Assembly (NCBI GenBank): GCA_963695675.1
Contig: CAVOGY010000007.1
Location: forward strand, 434,001-498,000
Length of the DNA stretch: 64,000 bases
From: DASUPK01 sp963695675
Lineage (GTDB): Bacteria > Actinomycetota > Thermoleophilia > Solirubrobacterales > 70-9
Direction: 5' to 3'
Translations under genes and position numbers: made by a program
Shown: positions 25,772 through 33,016 of the stretch, piece by piece
How the letters are laid out: every line of letters starts with the position of its first letter
Position numbering within the stretch: the stretch's first letter is position 1
Notes under the pieces: generated by a model
Database searches by the model: none
What the model was told of the DNA's origin: nothing
Seen by the model: only the letters and a program-made list of their open reading frames with translations

Positions 25772-26238
25772 CCGCGCACCTGCACGATCGGTCCGCCGAG
25801 CTGCGTCTTGCGAAGCCGCTCGCGCAGCCCCTTCCTGGCGTCCTCGCCGACGCGATGGAAGATCGCGCGGAGCGGGAGGTCTAGCACCCTCCGAATTCCC
25901 CGCAGCCGCAGGTCGGCGTCCCAGGTGACGCTGCTCGCGGCAGGCCCCTTCGGCTCGATCCTGGCCTCGTCGCGGACTGACACCGAATCGGTCTCGGCCT
26001 CGAAGACCACCCGGTGGGGCGGATCGACCTCGACGACCCGGTAGGGGAGATTGATGCTGCGGCCGCGGAACCTTACCTCGAGGTCGTAGCGCGCGCCCTC
26101 TGTCCGCGGCTCGCCGCCCACCAGCTCGACCTCGTCGACGCTGGGGTCCCACTCTTCGACCGAGCGCATGTCGGCCAGGTAGTGCCAGACCTCCTCGGCG
26201 CTGTGAGGCGCCTCGACCGTTCCCGTGTATCTCGCCAT
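25768..26238 (-). CDS. SRPBCC (START-like) lipid/polyketide-binding protein
   Basis: A 156-residue protein opening ARYTGTVEAPHSAEEVWHYL and ADMRSVEEWDPSV, the common SRPBCC start. The middle holds VVEVDPPHRVVFEAE and the C-terminus a long helix (GEDARKGLRERL), as in coenzyme Q-binding/START proteins. The ribosome site AAAGGAAAGG precedes ATG 26238. The fold makes a deep hydrophobic pocket, so a lipid substrate carrier role in the operon is plausible. Confidence 0.85.
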   Translation of the reverse strand: MARYTGTVEAPHSAEEVWHYLADMRSVEEWDPSVDEVELVGGEPRTEGARYDLEVRFRGRSINLPYRVVEVDPPHRVVFEAETDSVSVRDEARIEPKGPAASSVTWDADLRLRGIRRVLDLPLRAIFHRVGEDARKGLRERLRKTQLGGPIVQVRG

Positions 26239-26264
26239 CTCGCCTTTCCTTTCTCTCTCTTGCG

Positions 26265-27248
26265 TCAGCAGATCGGTGCCGCCGTCGGGGACTCCGAGGC
26301 CGTGCAGAGGCACTCGCACTCCCGCCAGAGCCGCTCGCGGTCGTCCGCGGTCTCGCACGTCGATCGCAGGCGGTGCTCGGGGCGGGGTGCGCGGTCGTGC
26401 CAGAAGCCGCCGGTCGCCGGCTCGAGGTCGGGATGAGTCCCGAGCCAGACGACCGTGTCGGCCCCCTGGCGGGCGTTGCGCAGCAGTGGGCGCATCACGC
26501 GCCGGAAGCGAGGCAGCGAGGTGCGGAGGCCGGGGGTGTCGACCCAGCCCGGGTGCATGGCGTGGAAGGCGATGCGGTCTGCAGGAAAGCACTCCGCCCA
26601 GGCACGGTTGAGGGCGACCTGCGCGCGCTTGGTGTGCGCGTAGAAGCGCGCGCCGTCGAAGGCCTCGTCCTCCAGCTGCAGATCGTCGGGCCGCAGTCGC
26701 GCCGTGTACATGCCGCCCGAGGAGACCGTGATCACTCGGGACGGCGTCGCCGCGAGCAGGCTGGGAAGCAGCAGCGAGGTCAGCAGGAACGGGCCGAGGA
26801 CATTCGTCGCGAAGGTGAGCTCGACACCCTCCGCGGTGTACGTCCGCCGCTGGGGGAGCACACCGGCGTTGTGAACCAGTACGTCGAGGCGGTCGAAGCG
26901 CGCCTGGAAGCTCTCGGCGAAGCGCCGCACCTCCGAGAGGTGGGAGAGGTCGCAGACCTCGATCGCGATCGCGTCGCTCGCACCCGGCAGGCGCGATTCG
27001 ATTTGAGAGACCGCGGCCTCGCCGCGCTCTCGGTTCCTGACCAGCATGTGAACTCGGGCGCCGGCGGCCGCGAGACCCTCACAGACCGCTTCCCCGACGC
27101 CGGAGCTGCCGCCGGTCACCAGGGCCGCGCGGCGGCTGAGCGTGCGGCGGAACGCGTCTTCCCAGTCCAGCCCCCGCAGCGCGTAGCCGATCCGGGAATA
27201 GCCCGGGATGACCGCCAGGTCGAGCGCTCGATCGAGAAGCCCGGTCAC
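26265..27248 (-). CDS. Short-chain dehydrogenase/reductase
   Basis: A 327-residue SDR. AALVTGGSSGVGEAVCEGLA is the TGxxxGxG cofactor site at about residue 40; LVHNAGVLPQRR is the NAG motif; the active-site Ser is in VITVSSGGMYT and YxxxK is FYAHTKRAQVAL. The N-terminal extension of about 38 residues and the C-terminal tail ending CLCTASESPTAAPIC are longer than usual. GTG 27248 overlaps the stop of the upstream small gene (GTGA). The protein resembles WW-domain oxidoreductase/DHRS12-like SDRs. Confidence 0.88.
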   Translation of the reverse strand: MTGLLDRALDLAVIPGYSRIGYALRGLDWEDAFRRTLSRRAALVTGGSSGVGEAVCEGLAAAGARVHMLVRNRERGEAAVSQIESRLPGASDAIAIEVCDLSHLSEVRRFAESFQARFDRLDVLVHNAGVLPQRRTYTAEGVELTFATNVLGPFLLTSLLLPSLLAATPSRVITVSSGGMYTARLRPDDLQLEDEAFDGARFYAHTKRAQVALNRAWAECFPADRIAFHAMHPGWVDTPGLRTSLPRFRRVMRPLLRNARQGADTVVWLGTHPDLEPATGGFWHDRAPRPEHRLRSTCETADDRERLWRECECLCTASESPTAAPIC

Positions 27249-27427
27249 CTCGGCACCCCGTCGGGCTCTCGCGAGACCTGGCGCGCGGCGGCCGCGCCGA
27301 AGACCTCGCGGCCCTGCTCGAACCGCGTGCGGTCCCGGCGCTCGTTGACGATGCCCCAGGCGAGCAGCCCGAGGGCGGCGCACACCAGTCCGAAGACGAC
27401 GACGCCGTAGAGGAAGATGCCGATCAT
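27245..27427 (-). CDS. Small one-helix membrane protein
   Basis: Sixty residues: IGIFLYGVVVFGLVCAALGL is a membrane helix, followed by a charged tail (NERRDRTRFEQGREVFGAAA). It overlaps its neighbours at both ends (ATGA with the gene above, GTGA with the SDR), so it is very likely translated as part of the operon. Family not recognised. Confidence 0.65.
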   Translation of the reverse strand: MIGIFLYGVVVFGLVCAALGLLAWGIVNERRDRTRFEQGREVFGAAAARQVSREPDGVPR

Positions 27428-27648
27428 CGGCCCGCCTCCCCGGACGAGCCGCGAGCGGGCGCCGAGATCCGCCGCGGGGCGAGGAACGCCCCGAGGGCGA
27501 GGATGGAGGGCACCCAGAGCCCGATGAAGATGCCATCGGTGTGCTCGCCGGTGAAGTAGAGGGCAACCGAGAGCCCGAACGAGAGCAACGCCGCGGCCAG
27601 GAACAACGCCCTCGCCGCAAGCGTCCGTCCTCCTTGATCCAGCTTCAT
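27424..27648 (-). CDS. Small two-helix membrane protein, first gene of the light-island operon
   Basis: Seventy-four residues with hydrophobic stretches ARALFLAAALLSFGLSVALY and IGLWVPSILALGAFL. ATG 27648 has AAAGGAGAA upstream. It is the first of seven or eight overlapping minus-strand genes reading away from the LitR-type regulator, whose promoter region is 27649-27743. No domain recognised. Confidence 0.65.
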   Translation of the reverse strand: MKLDQGGRTLAARALFLAAALLSFGLSVALYFTGEHTDGIFIGLWVPSILALGAFLAPRRISAPARGSSGEAGR

Positions 27649-27660
27649 GGCGTTCTCCTT

Positions 27661-27743
27661 TGTCCAGTCGCTATCGAGAGTCTGTCCAGAGTTGACACGC
27701 CTGCTTCTAACAGCTAGCCTGAGCGTTGTCAAGGGTCTGTCCA
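27661..27743. promoter_or_regulatory. Divergent promoters with TGTCCA-type repeats, candidate LitR operator
   Basis: Plus strand: TTGACA at 27692-27697 and TAGCCT at 27715-27720, 17 bases apart. Minus strand: TTGACA at 27732-27727 and TAGAAG at 27709-27704, also 17 apart. TGTCCA or TGTCNA words recur at 27661, 27683, 27727, 27738 and 27746. Overlapping divergent promoters next to a B12-photoreceptor gene are what a LitR/CarH-type repressor usually controls; binding itself is inferred. Confidence 0.55.
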
Positions 27744-28625
27744 ATGTCTGTCCGATCTCCCACACCTGACCGAGGGCCGCTCGTCCGCATCGGCGAGCTC
27801 AGCCGGCGCACCGGTGTGGGCGTGGACACGCTGCGGGCCTGGGAGCGGCGCTACGGCCTGCTCCGCCCGCAGCGCAGCCGCGGCGGCTTCCGCCTTTACG
27901 GCACCAGCGACGAGGAGCGGGTCAGGGCGATGAAGGCCCTGATCGACTCGGGCGTCTCGGCCGCCGAGGCGGCTCGGCTCGCGGCCACGGAGGCCCGCGC
28001 CGAGCGCCAGCCGAGCGAGGAGGCGACCGACCATGCCGAGCGGCTGGCCGTGGCACTGGACCGCTTCGACGAGGCCGACGCCAACGCGATCCTCGACGAC
28101 GCGATCGCCCGCTTCACGGTCGAGGCCGTCGCGAGCCACGTGCTGCTGCCGGTGCTGCACGAGATCGGGACCCGGTGGGAGAGCGGCGAGATCTCGGTTG
28201 CGGAGGAGCACTTCGCGACGGCTCTGCTGCGCGGCCGCATGCTCGCGCTCGGCCGCAATTGGGGAGCGGGTCGCGGGCCGCTCGCGGTGCTCGCCTGCCC
28301 GCCGGGGGAGCTGCACGACCTGGGGCTGATCGCCTTCGGCCTCGTGCTGCGCGAACGCGGCTGGCGCATCGCGCTGCTCGGCAGCGACACGCCGATCGGC
28401 ACGATCGCCGACGCGGTGGCGAAGCTGCACCCGGACGCGGTCGTTCTGGCGGCCGTCACCCCGGAGCCGTTCGAGGCCGTCGCCGACGAGGTCAGGAACC
28501 TGGCCGGCGGAACGCCGGTGCTGATCGGGGGCGAGGGCGGGGGCGCGAAGCTGGCGACGCGCCTCGGAGCGACCGCCCTCGAGCCCGATCCGGTGAGCGC
28601 CGCTGCGGGTATGCCCGGATCGTGA
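27744..28625 (+). CDS. litR: LitR/CarH-type MerR regulator with B12-binding photoreceptor domain
   Basis: About 293 residues. Residues 15-85 are a MerR winged helix (VRIGELSRRTGVGVDTLRAW and GLLRPQRSRGGFRLY). The middle four-helix domain holds W-x9-E-H (RWESGEISVAEEH), the CarH signature for adenosylcobalamin. The C-terminal B12 fold has ELHDLGL in the place of the D-x-H-x-x-G loop that supplies the lower His ligand. In CarH/LitR, the dark B12-bound tetramer represses and light releases it. ATG 27744 is favoured; transcription may be nearly leaderless. Neighbouring genes (photolyase, DUF1365, FAD protein) match known light regulons. Confidence 0.9.
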   Translation: MSVRSPTPDRGPLVRIGELSRRTGVGVDTLRAWERRYGLLRPQRSRGGFRLYGTSDEERVRAMKALIDSGVSAAEAARLAATEARAERQPSEEATDHAERLAVALDRFDEADANAILDDAIARFTVEAVASHVLLPVLHEIGTRWESGEISVAEEHFATALLRGRMLALGRNWGAGRGPLAVLACPPGELHDLGLIAFGLVLRERGWRIALLGSDTPIGTIADAVAKLHPDAVVLAAVTPEPFEAVADEVRNLAGGTPVLIGGEGGGAKLATRLGATALEPDPVSAAAGMPGS

Positions 28626-29554
28626 TGGGTTCCGACGCTCGCACCGCTCTCGTCACGGGCGCCACCGGCTTCATCGGCGGGCGACTGGCCAACGCCCTCG
28701 CCGACGACGGCTGGCGGGTCCGCGCCCTCGTGCGCGACCGGGGCCGGGCGGGCGAGCTCGCCGAACGCGGAATCGAGCTGGTCGAGGGAGACGTTCTCGA
28801 CGCCGAGTCGCTGCGCGGCGCGGGCGACGGGGTCGAGGTCGCCTACTACCTCGTGCACGGAATGGGACGGGGCGGCGAGGGCGACTTCGAGGAGCGTGAG
28901 CGCGAGGCGGCGCGCAACTTCGCCGAGATGGCCAAGCGGGAGGGGGTCGAGCGGGTGGTCTACCTCGGCGGTCTCGGAGACCAGCCGCGCTCGAAGCACC
29001 TGCGCAGCCGGGCGCAGACCGCCGAGATCCTGCGACAGCACGGCCCCCCGCTCACCTATTTCCGGGCGGCGATGGTGGTGGGAGCGCGCAGCGAGTCCTA
29101 CCGGACGCTCCGCTACCTGGTCCAGCGGCTGCCGGCGATGATCGCGCCGTCATGGCTCTCGACGCCGACCCAGCCGATCGCGGTGGACGACGTGATCGCC
29201 TATCTGAAGAAGGCGCCCGACCTGCCTGAGTCGACGGGCCGTGAGATCCAGATCGGCGGCCCCGACGTCCTCTCCTACGGCGACATGCTCGACCGGATGG
29301 CCCATGCGCTCAAGACCAATCCGAGGCCGCGGGTTCCCGTGCCCCTGCTCACCCCGTGGCTCTCGTCGCTGTGGATCGGCCTCGTCACCCCGGTCGACGC
29401 CGGGGTCGCGAGGCCCCTGATCGAGGGGCTCTCCACGCCCACGACCGTCACCGATCAGTCGGGAGCGGAGCCCTTCGGCATCGAGCCGGTGTCGTTCGCC
29501 GAGGCGCTCCGCCGGGCGCTCGCCGAGGACTCCGAGGTCAAGATCTCCGGATGA
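28625..29554 (+). CDS. NAD(P)-binding NmrA/atypical SDR protein
   Basis: A 309-residue Rossmann protein: ALVTGATGFIGGRLANAL at the start, VEVAYYLVHGMGRGG, and RVVYLGGLGDQ; these match the extended/atypical SDR group often annotated as NAD(P)H-binding, DUF2867-linked. It lacks YxxxK. TGATG overlap with litR and ATGA overlap with the next gene place it in the litR operon. In other light-responsive clusters such proteins sit beside photolyase; the reaction is unknown. Confidence 0.85.
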   Translation: MGSDARTALVTGATGFIGGRLANALADDGWRVRALVRDRGRAGELAERGIELVEGDVLDAESLRGAGDGVEVAYYLVHGMGRGGEGDFEEREREAARNFAEMAKREGVERVVYLGGLGDQPRSKHLRSRAQTAEILRQHGPPLTYFRAAMVVGARSESYRTLRYLVQRLPAMIAPSWLSTPTQPIAVDDVIAYLKKAPDLPESTGREIQIGGPDVLSYGDMLDRMAHALKTNPRPRVPVPLLTPWLSSLWIGLVTPVDAGVARPLIEGLSTPTTVTDQSGAEPFGIEPVSFAEALRRALAEDSEVKISG

Positions 29555-30121
29555 GCGCCGAGCTCCGGCTCTATCCGGACCGGCTCGGCAAGGTGCCGCG
29601 GACCGGAGCGGTCGAGTCAGTCCAGGAAGCCGAGCTGCGGCTCGACGAGCCGGCCTCGAGCGTCGTGAACCGGGGCTTCCTCGAGCGCGCGGCGCGCGCC
29701 TACTGGCGGCTGATCACCCGCTGGACGCTCGGGTTGATCCGGGTGACCTCCGACGGCGGCGACCAGTGCGTGGTGCTGATCGCCCGTCCGTTCGTCCTGT
29801 TGCGGTTTCACGCGCCCGAGTACGAGGTCTCCGAGGACCGCGGCTCGGTCATCTGGCGGATCAAGCGCGGGATCCTGGTCTCGCGGGAGGGGCGGGACAG
29901 TGGCTCGCTGCGGCTGGCCGTGGCGGCGGCCGATGGAGCGGATGGGGCGCTGCCGCGTCCACGTCCGCATGGAGGTCCAGAACTTCTATCCGTGGCTCCG
30001 CGGCACCGGCCCGTTCGCACGGGTCGGGGTCTGGGTGTACGCGCAGACCCAGCAGCGCATCCACCGGACGGTGACCCGGGGGTTCCTGCGAAGGCTCGCG
30101 ACGACGGCCGCGGAGGGCTAG
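29551..30121 (+). pseudogene. Hypothetical litR-operon protein, interrupted by one frameshift
   Basis: The first frame (29551 to about 29925) reads SAELRLYPDRLGKVPRTGAV, then ARAYWRLITRWTLGLIRV and SVIWRIKRGILVSREGRDSG. The sensible continuation, RPMERMGRCRVHVRMEVQNF and PWLRGTGPFARVGVWVYA, is in another frame and ends at 30121. One extra base in the GGCGGCGG run near 29926 explains both. The repaired protein has about 189 residues. I do not recognise the family. It overlaps the photolyase gene end by four bases, tail to tail. Confidence 0.65.
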
Positions 30122-31443
30122 TTCGGGGGAGGCACGAGCGGCTCCGGGTAGTCGAGTCGCTCGCGCTCGGCCGGATCGGCTTTCCAGGGCTCGTGAATCG
30201 CCCTGCCCTCGAGGCGGGCAAGCTCTGGCACAAAGCGCCGGACGTAGGCGCCATCCGGGTCGAAGCGGTGGGCCTGCCGGATCGGGTTGAGCACGCGGTT
30301 CGGCCGCGTGTCATTGCCCGTGCCCGCCACCCACTGCCAGTTCCCGACGTTGTTGGCGAGGTCGCCGTCCACCAGCAGACGCTCGAAGTGGATCGCGCCG
30401 CCCCGCCAGTCGATGTCAAGGGTCCTGGTAAGGAAGGAGGCGACGATCAGGCGGGCCCGGTTCGGCAGAAAGCCCTGATCGGCGAGCTGGCGCATGCCTG
30501 CGTCCACAATCGGATAGCCGGTCCGGCCCTCCTTCCACGCGTCGAGCCGACCTCGCGGGCTCTTCCAGCGCCGATCGCGCTTCCGGTAGTCGTTGTAGGG
30601 GATGTCCGGCCGTGCCGCCATCACCTGGTGGTGGAAGTCACGCCAGCAGAGCTGCCGGGCGAACTCCTCGAGACCCTTGCGCGCGTCCACCCTCGCGAGC
30701 ACCTCGTTGGCCGATAGGCAACCGAAGTGCAGGTACGGGCTCAGGTGCGAGGTGGCGTCCGCCGACAGGTCATCGGCCCGGTCGACATACTGCGGCGCAC
30801 CGTTCCGAAGCCACCGACTGAGGAGCTCGCGACCCGCTGACTCGCCGCCGGGCGGCAGGTCGTCCGCGGGGTCCTCACGCGTGAGGTCCGCGAGCCGGGG
30901 TATCCGCCCCTGCCGCAGCCGCGACGGCGAGCGCAGCTTTCGCGGTGCGCCGAGCACCTCTCGCTTCGTCGCCGCCTTCCAGGCCCGCCAGTACGGCGTG
31001 AAGACGCGGTAGTGGTCGCCGGGCCCCGGAGTGAGCTCACCCGGCGGGATGACGGTGACGCCCTCGAACGTCTTGAGGGGCAGGCCAGCGTCCTCGCACG
31101 CTTGCTGGAGGCGTCGCCCGCGGCTGCGCGCATAGCCGCTGACGTCCTCGCTCATGAAGACCCCATCGGCATCGCACTCGCTCGCGAGGCGCAACACCTC
31201 TGTGGTGACGTCGCCGCGCCGGATGGCGAGCGCCGAGCCGCGGTCGCGCAGCGAGCGGTCGAGGTCCCGGAGGCTCTCGAGCAGGAAGGCCAGCCGGTTC
31301 GGCGTCCCCGGGCGGCCGCAGACGAGCCGGTCGTCGATCACGAAGGCCGGCACGACGCGAGACGAGTGCCGCCCCGCCGCCCCCAGCGCCGGGTGGTCGT
31401 GGAGGCGGAGGTCGCGGGTGAAGAGGACGATCGACGTCTTCAC
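30118..31443 (-). CDS. phr: Deoxyribodipyrimidine photolyase
   Basis: A 441-residue class I CPD-type photolyase/cryptochrome family protein. The antenna domain opens SIVLFTRDLRLHDHPALGAA; the FAD domain has YRVFTPYWRAW, SPYLHFGCLSANEVL, LCWRDFHHQVMA, GRTGYPIVDAGMRQL and NVGNWQWVAGTGND. These are the expected catalytic and FAD-contact segments, with the Trp-rich electron path present in part. It repairs UV dimers with light. It faces the litR operon tail to tail and probably belongs to the same light response, although its own promoter (31444-31555) is separate. Confidence 0.95.
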   Translation of the reverse strand: MKTSIVLFTRDLRLHDHPALGAAGRHSSRVVPAFVIDDRLVCGRPGTPNRLAFLLESLRDLDRSLRDRGSALAIRRGDVTTEVLRLASECDADGVFMSEDVSGYARSRGRRLQQACEDAGLPLKTFEGVTVIPPGELTPGPGDHYRVFTPYWRAWKAATKREVLGAPRKLRSPSRLRQGRIPRLADLTREDPADDLPPGGESAGRELLSRWLRNGAPQYVDRADDLSADATSHLSPYLHFGCLSANEVLARVDARKGLEEFARQLCWRDFHHQVMAARPDIPYNDYRKRDRRWKSPRGRLDAWKEGRTGYPIVDAGMRQLADQGFLPNRARLIVASFLTRTLDIDWRGGAIHFERLLVDGDLANNVGNWQWVAGTGNDTRPNRVLNPIRQAHRFDPDGAYVRRFVPELARLEGRAIHEPWKADPAERERLDYPEPLVPPPN

Positions 31444-31489
31444 CCTGCTCAGGCTAGTAGGGGAGGCGACTCAGTAGTAGCCGACCCAA

Positions 31490-31528
31490 GCAGGTTTCTG
31501 GCCCAGCCGATCTGGGCAGAGAACCTGC
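31490..31528. promoter_or_regulatory. Long inverted repeat in the photolyase/CBS divergent gap
   Basis: Left arm GCAGGTTTCTGGCCCAG (31490-31506), loop CCGAT, right arm CTGGGCAGAGAACCTGC (31512-31528): 17-base arms with one bulge and one mismatch. It lies between the two divergent starts, 28 bases before the CBS gene. It could be an operator or a 5'-leader hairpin. Confidence 0.55.
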
Positions 31529-31555
31529 CACCGAACTTCGAGCCAGGAGCAGGAG

Positions 31556-31978
31556 ATGAGCAAGACGGCGCGAGATGTGATGACCCCGGAGTGCAAATGC
31601 GTAAAGGAGACCGACACGGTGCTCGATGCCGCCAAGCGGCTCTTAGAGCTCGATGTCGGGGCGATGCCGATCTGTGGCGAGGACGACCGACTCAAGGGGA
31701 TGATCACCGACCGCGACATCGTCGTGAAGGTGCTCGCCCAGGGCAAGGACCCCGCACAGCTCACGACGGGAGAGCTCGCGCAGGGCAAGCCGGTGACCAT
31801 CGGTGCGGATGACTCCATCGAGGAGGCCCTCGACGTGATGTCCGAACACAAGGTCCGTCGCCTACCGGTGATCGACGGCCACGACTGCGTCGGGGTGATC
31901 AGCCAAGCCGACCTGGCGACCGACCTGCCCGACGAGAAGGTCGGCGATCTGGTTGCGGCCATCTCGGCCGCGCCCTGA
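31556..31978 (+). CDS. Hrp1-like CBS-domain protein
   Basis: A 140-residue CBS pair close in sequence to mycobacterial hypoxic response protein 1: GAMPICGEDDRLKGMITDRD and IVVKVLAQGKDP, then EEALDVMSEHKVRRLPVID. Hrp1 is among the strongest DosR-regulated proteins in mycobacteria. CAGGAG precedes ATG 31556. Together with the DosS-like kinase at 4541 this suggests a hypoxia regulon, although the gene is 27 kb away. The ligand is not known. Confidence 0.9.
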   Translation: MSKTARDVMTPECKCVKETDTVLDAAKRLLELDVGAMPICGEDDRLKGMITDRDIVVKVLAQGKDPAQLTTGELAQGKPVTIGADDSIEEALDVMSEHKVRRLPVIDGHDCVGVISQADLATDLPDEKVGDLVAAISAAP

Positions 31979-32021
31979 GCGACGACCGCAAGTAACTCAA
32001 GTCCAGGGAAAGGAGCGTGCG

Positions 32022-32504
32022 ATGGCGGAGCTGACGACGTTGGAAGAGAAGCTGGCCGAGGTGACCGGCCTGGCCAAGGCGGCGCAGGAGGCGACGCAGA
32101 AGGTCGAGGGCCTCGTTGACGACGAGGAGCTCCAGGGACAGCTGCAGAGGATGCGCGAGGAGGCCGAGGAGACCGAGCAGCGCTGCATCCAGCTCGCGGA
32201 AGAACGAGACGGAAAGAAGACGGCGATCCTCGAGAAGGCCCAGGAAACGAAGAACGAGGCCGCCGAGATGATGTCGACCTACCTCGGATCCGACGCTGAT
32301 GACCTCGACGGGTTCGAGTTCCTCACCATGGCCGAGGCCGGCGAGGTCGGCCACTGGGAGATCCTCGGCAAGCTCAACGAGAAGGCCGGCGAGTCCGAGG
32401 TCGGTGAGCTGGTCGAGTGGGCTCTGCCGATCCAGGAGCGTCACCTGAAGGACGTCCGCGAAGGATCGCTGAGCCTGGCCGCGGAGGAGGATCCCAACGC
32501 CTGA
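32022..32504 (+). CDS. Acidic helical protein, ferritin-like fold suspected
   Basis: A 160-residue, Glu-rich, nearly all-helical protein behind AAAGGAG. It begins AELTTLEEKLAEVTGLAKAA and has a second part DLDGFEFLTMAEAGEVGHWE and ALPIQERHLKDVREGSL. The E...H / E..H spacing (GHWEIL, PIQERH) resembles DUF892/YciE-type ferritin-like stress proteins; this is a tentative match. It follows the Hrp1-like gene by 43 bases on the same strand and may share its transcript. Confidence 0.65.
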   Translation: MAELTTLEEKLAEVTGLAKAAQEATQKVEGLVDDEELQGQLQRMREEAEETEQRCIQLAEERDGKKTAILEKAQETKNEAAEMMSTYLGSDADDLDGFEFLTMAEAGEVGHWEILGKLNEKAGESEVGELVEWALPIQERHLKDVREGSLSLAAEEDPNA

Positions 32505-32507
32505 GTC

Positions 32508-32840
32508 GTGACATCTATAAGGAAACTTTGGGCGCAGGGAAGAGCCATCCCGTGGGCCGTGGTCTGGGAGGTGGGAAGGTCGCTCTGGTTCAACTCGCGT
32601 GACCGGGTGAACGAGAACCTCAGTGCGAGGGAGCGCGAGGATTTCGGGGCCATCGTTCGAAAGGGACGGGGCCGTCCTTGGAACCTGGATGACAGGGAGC
32701 GCCGTCGGCTCGTTGCCCTCGTAAAGAAGGCCGCGACCGGCGAGAGCGACTCCAGCTGGAGCGAGGTGGGGGTATCCCTGACGACCTTGCTGCCGCCTCG
32801 CCTCGTGACGGATGCCTGGACGCGTCGTCTCCGGCGCTAA
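32508..32840 (+). CDS. Hypothetical basic protein, 110 residues
   Basis: Starts three bases after the previous stop. Reads TSIRKLWAQGRAIPWAVVWE, VGRSLWFNSRDRVNENLS and later WNLDDRERRRLVALVKKAA. It is basic and Trp-rich, with no membrane helix. A short actinobacterial family of such proteins exists next to stress genes, but I cannot name a function. The stop TAA is followed at once by a partial repeat copy. Confidence 0.6.
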   Translation: MTSIRKLWAQGRAIPWAVVWEVGRSLWFNSRDRVNENLSAREREDFGAIVRKGRGRPWNLDDRERRRLVALVKKAATGESDSSWSEVGVSLTTLLPPRLVTDAWTRRLRR

Positions 32841-32858
32841 TCCATGCAAAGCAGCACT
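32841..32858 (-). repeat. Dispersed repeat, half of hairpin 2
   Basis: TCCATGCAAAGCAGCACT, minus orientation, directly after the stop of the preceding gene. The other arm is missing. Confidence 0.6.
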
Positions 32859-33016
32859 CCAGACAGGCGACTGAATCGCCGCGGGGACGACGGGGACGCT
32901 GGGGACGCGCGCCGCTCGCGGAGAGGATGAGGATCCGCGGCGCCTCGTCTCGCGGGGTTCGGACGGTCATCCACCTCGCCGCGGACGCCGGGTCTTGAAC
33001 CATTGATAATCGCCCG

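Noticed and set aside
24563..26044. 493-codon plus-strand frame opposite the FAD and SRPBCC genes
   Set aside because: Antisense to two well-recognised genes, with composition typical of a shadow frame.
32881..32910. GGGGACG repeats as a regulatory site
   Set aside because: GGGGACGCTGGGGACGC also occurs inverted at about 36690, but two copies of a simple GC-rich word are not enough for a call.
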